Shown here one piece after another: positions 59,639 through 64,000 of a DNA stretch of 64,000 nt. The notes beneath the pieces were generated by a model, which made no database searches, had not been told where the DNA came from, and was given only the letters and a program-made list of their open reading frames with translations. The position numbers and the translations under genes are program-made. This DNA comes from Bacillota bacterium (GTDB taxonomy: Bacteria > Bacillota > Clostridia > Christensenellales > CAG-138), in assembly GCA_023400985.1 (NCBI GenBank), contig JAEXEN010000029.1, positions 62,001 through 126,000 on the forward strand, written 5' to 3'. The first letter of the stretch is position 1. Each line of letters opens with the position of its first letter.

Positions 59639-61915
59639 TCACAACAGGTCGTCCAATCTGCCCGCTGTTCTCTGCGAGCCAAGAATCCACAGCAGATCGT
59701 TTTCTTCAAGGCGCATATTTATATCGGGGAAAATGATGGGATAATGCTCTCTCTCCAAACCAATCAGGAGACCGCCCCATTTGTTTTTGATCTTTGCGTC
59801 TTTGATTCTTGTGCCCGGCAGCCCGGTGCCTTTTTCAACCACCACGGCATAGCAGAGAAGCTGGTTGACCTCGTCGTATTGACCCTCGTGCATTATGAAG
59901 TCATGAAGCGTGGGGAATTCCACGCCCTCTTTTTTTGTCAGATTGGACTTGGTGACAATATCGAGATTGCTTAAATCGATGAGCTTTCCGGCAACGAACA
60001 CAATATCTCCAAGCCGGAGTTCCTCATTTGCTTCAGGAATGTTTATATGCTTATGGTCGCGGATGATCTTGATTGCCCGCAAACTGAAATGCCTAGTGCC
60101 AAATAGCTCGTACAAGGGTTTGTTCAGCACGTTTGACTCATGAACAAGCTCAATCTTGGTCACATATATCTGCTCGTCGAGCCAGCTGTGATTGGGTTCG
60201 GACTCAGCCCTTTTCTTAAGCTTCCTTTCATTGAAATTACAGAGAAAGCGCACTTCTATCTTCAGGTAAGGAGCCACCAGCCAGTCGGAATGGGCGATGA
60301 GGAAGATAAGCAGCACTGCGGCGATCAGTATATAAGCCACGGAGAAGGAGAACATGATCTGCAAAGGCAGTATAATAAGGAAAATCACGACAGCCAGCCG
60401 CAATATGTTCAGCACAGTCAGCGGCAGTCTGTTCGCATTGTTGTTAAACCAAAGCGGTATGAAATACTCATTCTTCCGGAACAGGCATTGCCGTATAAAT
60501 GGGGCCATGAACGAAAGTGTGATAAGCGAAGTAATGATTGAAGCGGGCAGTTCCGCCATATAAGAGGAAAGAAAGGGCCACAATACCGACGTTCCGGCGA
60601 AAATAACCCCCAGCATGATGACGGTATAAATCGCCAGTTGGGAGAAATGTTTTTTTAAAAAGGCGATCCATTCGCTTCCCTTCTCTGCTTCAATCTGATT
60701 CTCCGATGTATGACGCTCTAGGTAGTTGGAGAGCCTTTGCGGCAGATGTCTGCTTAAAAAACCGTAAACCCCGTCTGCAGAACGAATAACGAAAGGTGTG
60801 GTGAAGGTGGTGATAATGGATACCGAGACCACAATGGGGTAGATAAAGTCATCAATCAAGCCCAAGGATATTCCAAGAGACGCGATGATAAAGGAAAACT
60901 CCCCGATCTGCGCCAGCGAGAGTCCGCATGGCACAGCCGTTTTCAAGGGCTGGCCGGAAAATAGCACACCCAGCGAGGAGAAGATAGATTTGCCGACGAT
61001 AGTGGCGATAGTAAGCAGCACAATCGGTCCGGCGTACTGCACAATGGTGGAAGGATTGACCATCATCCCGACCGAGATGAAAAAGACCGCGCCGAAAAGG
61101 TCTTTGATGGGTTTGCTGATATGTTCGATCTTTTCCGCGTGGATCGTGCCCGCCAATAGAGAGCCTGCAAGGAAAGCACCTAGAGCGGAGGAAAAACCGA
61201 GATGAATGGACAGGATTACCATTCCAAAGCATATTCCCAGAGAAAAAATCAGCAGAGTCTCATCATCCATCAGCCTATTCGCCCTCTTGAGAATCGTCGG
61301 TAGCAGATAGATTCCGAGGATGAGCCAGAGAGCTAGATAAAAGACCATTTTGATAAGGCTGCCGACCAATTCTCCGCCGGATACTCCCTGACTGACTGCA
61401 ATCGTAGACAGCATCACCATCATAAAGATACCTGCGATATCTTCGATTATCAGTGTTCCAAAGACGAGCTCCGTAAATTTATTTCCCTTTAGTTTCAAGT
61501 CATCGAAGGCTTTAATAATAATAGTGGTCGAGGACATCGACAGCATGCCGCCAAGCAGAACGCTGTCCATTGTGCCCCAGCCCAGCAATTTTCCGCAGCC
61601 AAAGCCTACGAGAAGCATAAAAACAACCTCCGTGATTGCGGTGATGATCGCTGTGCCGCCGACGGAAGCAAGTTTGTGTAAATTAAACTCTAAACCGAGG
61701 GAGAACATCAGTATAATGATGCCGATCTCACTCCATGTATTTATGCTCACGGTATCGGTTACTGCCGGGAACAGATTAAAATAAGGGCCTACTATAAATC
61801 CGGTGATTATATAACCCAGAACCAGAGGCTGTTTTAGCTTTTTAAACAAGAGGATTATAACCCCCGCGATTAAAAGCATTAAGGCCAGATCGGAGATCAA
61901 CGCGGGCAAATGCAA
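59639..61915 (-). CDS. CPA2-type cation:proton antiporter with TrkA-C domain
   Basis: 758 residues from the TTG at 61915 behind AAAGGAG (a longer frame has no site). About 12 membrane spans in the first 400 residues, with the Kef/CPA2 pattern (LILMFSLGLEFNLHKLASVGG, GTLIIEDIAGIFMMVML), then further spans and a TrkA-C-like end (LRLGDIVFVAGKLIDL, LEENDLLWILGSQRT). Potassium or sodium exchange for protons is the family role; ion specificity cannot be read. Confidence 0.88.
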   Translation of the reverse strand: MHLPALISDLALMLLIAGVIILLFKKLKQPLVLGYIITGFIVGPYFNLFPAVTDTVSINTWSEIGIIILMFSLGLEFNLHKLASVGGTAIITAITEVVFMLLVGFGCGKLLGWGTMDSVLLGGMLSMSSTTIIIKAFDDLKLKGNKFTELVFGTLIIEDIAGIFMMVMLSTIAVSQGVSGGELVGSLIKMVFYLALWLILGIYLLPTILKRANRLMDDETLLIFSLGICFGMVILSIHLGFSSALGAFLAGSLLAGTIHAEKIEHISKPIKDLFGAVFFISVGMMVNPSTIVQYAGPIVLLTIATIVGKSIFSSLGVLFSGQPLKTAVPCGLSLAQIGEFSFIIASLGISLGLIDDFIYPIVVSVSIITTFTTPFVIRSADGVYGFLSRHLPQRLSNYLERHTSENQIEAEKGSEWIAFLKKHFSQLAIYTVIMLGVIFAGTSVLWPFLSSYMAELPASIITSLITLSFMAPFIRQCLFRKNEYFIPLWFNNNANRLPLTVLNILRLAVVIFLIILPLQIMFSFSVAYILIAAVLLIFLIAHSDWLVAPYLKIEVRFLCNFNERKLKKRAESEPNHSWLDEQIYVTKIELVHESNVLNKPLYELFGTRHFSLRAIKIIRDHKHINIPEANEELRLGDIVFVAGKLIDLSNLDIVTKSNLTKKEGVEFPTLHDFIMHEGQYDEVNQLLCYAVVVEKGTGLPGTRIKDAKIKNKWGGLLIGLEREHYPIIFPDINMRLEENDLLWILGSQRTAGRLDDLL

Positions 61916-62520
61916 AACATCCACTCCTTTCACCGCTGGCGGGAAGCGCCCGCTCAAACCCGCAGGTGCAAAACACCGTCAATCGTCTTTATTATCAATG
62001 GAACTTTTTAAGCAGCACATCAGCGATGGAAATATTTTTTCAATAATGATAAACAATAACGGATATAGATCGAGGATCTTTCAATGCTCTGCCAGCTTAT
62101 CCGTCCGGATTTCAGATATTTCCTTATGAAATATTATATAACATAAATACTGTTTCAATAGTGAAAGCTTTGCAAAAACATTGGAAACATTGTTCCAAAG
62201 CATAGAAATATCTCGGAATTTTTTAGAACTATGCTGAGCGAAAAAGGGGCCGTCATTTTATCTTAATTTTAAAGAATTATAAATACGAAATAGTATTTTA
62301 CATAGAAATAAGTAAATCTGTTGTTTACTAGAAACTAAGGAATGTTTCAATAAACGCAAAAACTATTTTCTATTCCGCGAAAATTTGCTATACTCTAAAC
62401 AGGAAACCAGACTAAGCAAGAAGCCAAATCGATAACTTTACACAAATTGCCGCCGCGTTTCATTTTCGTCCGAACGCGCGCGCGAAAGCGACTGCCGCAG
62501 CCGTTTTGGGAGGGGCGACC
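61916..62520. other. 605-base gap, AT-rich
   Basis: No gene supported. It holds the inverted repeat TTGGAA-ACATTG-TTCCAA near 62182-62199, a direct repeat TGTTTCAATA at 62151 and 62343, and a promoter-like pair at 62366-62394. GGGAGGGG follows just before the ATG at 62521. Confidence 0.5.
62366..62394 (+). promoter_or_regulatory. promoter candidate for the sensor gene
   Basis: TTTTCT (62366-62371), 17-base spacer, TATACT (62389-62394). The -35 is weak. The gene starts at 62521. Confidence 0.4.
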
Positions 62521-64000
62521 ATGAGCCATCTCGCAATATTTTCCGCGCTCTATTTGATTGTCGCTTCGCTAAGTCCCGTTATGGGCATGTATGCGTTGCG
62601 CCTTCATAAAAACGGGACCATAAACCGGATCTTTTTCTTGATATGCATCTGCCTCATGCTGTGGGCGCTGGGCTTTTCCGTGGTCGCGGCGGCGCCTGAC
62701 GAAGAGACGGCGGTAGCATGGATGCGCGTTTCCGCCGTCGGGTTTGAGATCGTATATAGCGCTGTCGTGCATTTTGTGCTGCTCCTTACGGGGCATACGA
62801 AGCTGCTCTTGAAAAAATGGTTTTACCCGCTGCTCTATTTGCCCGCCGCCGTCTGTCTGTATGCGTTTTCGATATCGCCGGAACTGACGGGGCAGATACT
62901 CCGTTTTTCCTATACAGGCGCGGGCTGGATACGGAACACGCCTCTCACGGCATTTGATACGTTCTTTCGGGTATACTATATCGCCGCCGTGGTCATAAGC
63001 CTTCTTTTGCTCTACTTCTGGCGGCGCAGGTCGGGGAGCGCCGAAGTCAAAAAGCAGGCCGGTCTTTTGATCGCGTCGTTTTCGGCCTTCATTTTTCTGA
63101 GTACCTTTACGGACATCCTCAACGGCCAAGTCATCCACCTGCCGATGCCGCAAATGGCACCGGTATTTTTTGCGCTGCCCATCGGCGCCATTCTTTACTG
63201 CATCAGAAAATACCATATGATGCGGGACGCTGCGTCTGGCGGGGAGGAGCCTATCTTAGACGACGAACGTCGCGCCGTCGTGTTCCGCGTCGCATCCATA
63301 GGGCTTATTGCGGGCGGCGCAGTGCTTTTCGTGTTTCAGTATTTCTGGCGGAGCGATTCCGATCCCGCTTTGGCAATTGCCGCAAGCGTGCTCCTTGTGG
63401 CGCTCGGCGTGATCGCGGCATATATCCGGTGTGCGCCCAAGGGGTTTTTCTATCTGGAAGCCCTGCTTATCTTTACGACATTGGTTGTTACACCCATCCT
63501 CACCGTCAATATGGCCCCGGCGGGCGGCGCCGCCATATGGGCGTTCCCCGTGATGATGATCGTGAGCGCCTTGGTGTTCAGCTCGCGCGACATGCTGTTT
63601 TCGGCATCGCTCACCATCCTATTCAGCCAGGTTTACCAGTGGGCGGTAGTGCCTTCTGCCGATATCACCGTCGATGACCGCGTGTATGCGGGCCGCCTGG
63701 TCGTTTTAAGCGGCATTGTGGCGATCGCGTTTTTCGTGCATAAAATCTATACCGAACGCCTGAAGGAAAACGCCGCGCAGTCGCGCACACAGAGCCTCGT
63801 GAGCGGCGTCGCCTCAAAATTTTTCCTCTCTGACGGGGGGGATGCGCCCGAGCATATGACGGCGCTTCTCAAAGAACTCTCGGAATTTTTCGAGGCGGAT
63901 ACGGCGCTTATCTGCGCGGTGGAAAACGAGTACGCGGAGCTCATAGGCGTGCATCAGTACACGGCGGACGGCACGGAGATGACGCTGCAGAAGAAAATGC
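62521..64000 (+). CDS. 7TM-GAF sensor protein (partial, runs off the window)
   Basis: 493 codons to the window edge, start behind GGGAGGGG, no stop inside the window. About ten membrane segments in the first 410 residues, beginning with a 7TM-type N-terminal domain (LAIFSALYLIVASLSPVMGM, YSAVVHFVLLLTGHTKLLLK), then a GAF-like domain (LLKELSEFFEADTALICAVE). The output domain, perhaps a histidine kinase, GGDEF or HD-GYP, is outside. The minus-strand frame at 62569-63216 is only its shadow. Confidence 0.85.
   Translation, partial: MSHLAIFSALYLIVASLSPVMGMYALRLHKNGTINRIFFLICICLMLWALGFSVVAAAPDEETAVAWMRVSAVGFEIVYSAVVHFVLLLTGHTKLLLKKWFYPLLYLPAAVCLYAFSISPELTGQILRFSYTGAGWIRNTPLTAFDTFFRVYYIAAVVISLLLLYFWRRRSGSAEVKKQAGLLIASFSAFIFLSTFTDILNGQVIHLPMPQMAPVFFALPIGAILYCIRKYHMMRDAASGGEEPILDDERRAVVFRVASIGLIAGGAVLFVFQYFWRSDSDPALAIAASVLLVALGVIAAYIRCAPKGFFYLEALLIFTTLVVTPILTVNMAPAGGAAIWAFPVMMIVSALVFSSRDMLFSASLTILFSQVYQWAVVPSADITVDDRVYAGRLVVLSGIVAIAFFVHKIYTERLKENAAQSRTQSLVSGVASKFFLSDGGDAPEHMTALLKELSEFFEADTALICAVENEYAELIGVHQYTADGTEMTLQKKM

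Noticed and set aside
62569..63216. 215-residue minus-strand frame
   Set aside because: It is the shadow of the membrane sensor gene beginning at 62521, whose hydrophobic pattern and ribosome binding site are far better.
1..64000. CRISPR array
   Set aside because: No set of regularly spaced direct repeats was seen; the palindrome cluster at 47.4-47.6 kb has units of different sequence and irregular spacing.

Overview
The window is a piece of a Bacillota genome, most likely Clostridia. The signs are strong AGGAGG-type ribosome binding sites, TTGACA/TATAAT promoters, XhlA and LLH-type phage lysis proteins, DHHW and DUF4358 proteins, a CyuA/UPF0597 protein and a MarR-controlled heterodimeric ABC exporter. 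It is moderately GC-rich, with a few clearly AT-rich inserts. I cannot name the species.

Positions 1 to about 28,422 are the right part of a siphovirus-type prophage. In order it holds: the end of an SNF2-like helicase and small early or middle genes (sigma-like, HNH, ArpU-like; 1-4.1 kb); packaging and head genes (terS, terL, portal, MuF head protein, scaffold, capsid, connectors; 4.6-13.3 kb); tail genes (tail tube, frameshifted chaperone, tape measure, Dit, hub, fibre; 13.3-22.4 kb); and lysis genes (protease-endolysin fusion, XhlA, holin; 22.5-24.7 kb). An AT-rich cargo segment follows (24.8-28.3 kb), with a membrane-anchored PIN-like nuclease, a small membrane protein and a ribbon-helix-helix reading frame. 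The phage ends at a 3' fragment of tRNA-Ser(GCU), the attachment-site scar; the integrase and the other end lie left of the window.

The head protein that should be a plain SPP1-gp7/MuF protein carries an extra C-terminal domain with RelA/SpoT synthetase hallmarks, and a 71-residue gene sits directly behind it. This looks like a phage-borne polymorphic toxin with its immunity gene. The endolysin is fused in frame to a subtilisin-like protease, with good internal start sites at both domain borders.

From 28.4 to 64 kb the sequence is chromosomal: decayed mobile-element scraps, a DJ-1/PfpI protein divergent from a WYL regulator, free methionine-R-sulfoxide reductase, a TPR-GGDEF protein, a tandem pair of MutS-like ATPases, a radical SAM protein, an NlpC/P60 wall hydrolase, an IMP dehydrogenase, a cNMP-binding/DUF2225 protein, MutY, an EAL-HDOD protein, CyuA, an MBOAT/DHHW acyltransferase pair, an MFS transporter, a MarR-ABC-ABC operon, a Cthe_2159-like lipoprotein, a CPA2 antiporter and the start of a 7TM-GAF sensor.

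The MutS-like pair is preceded by two copies of a structured RNA element, each with a terminator that can be opposed by a loop pairing. The first copy begins at the predicted transcription start. It looks like a tandem riboswitch or attenuator and, with the MuF toxin, is the most interesting signal here. All functions are read from motifs and family knowledge; no database search was run.
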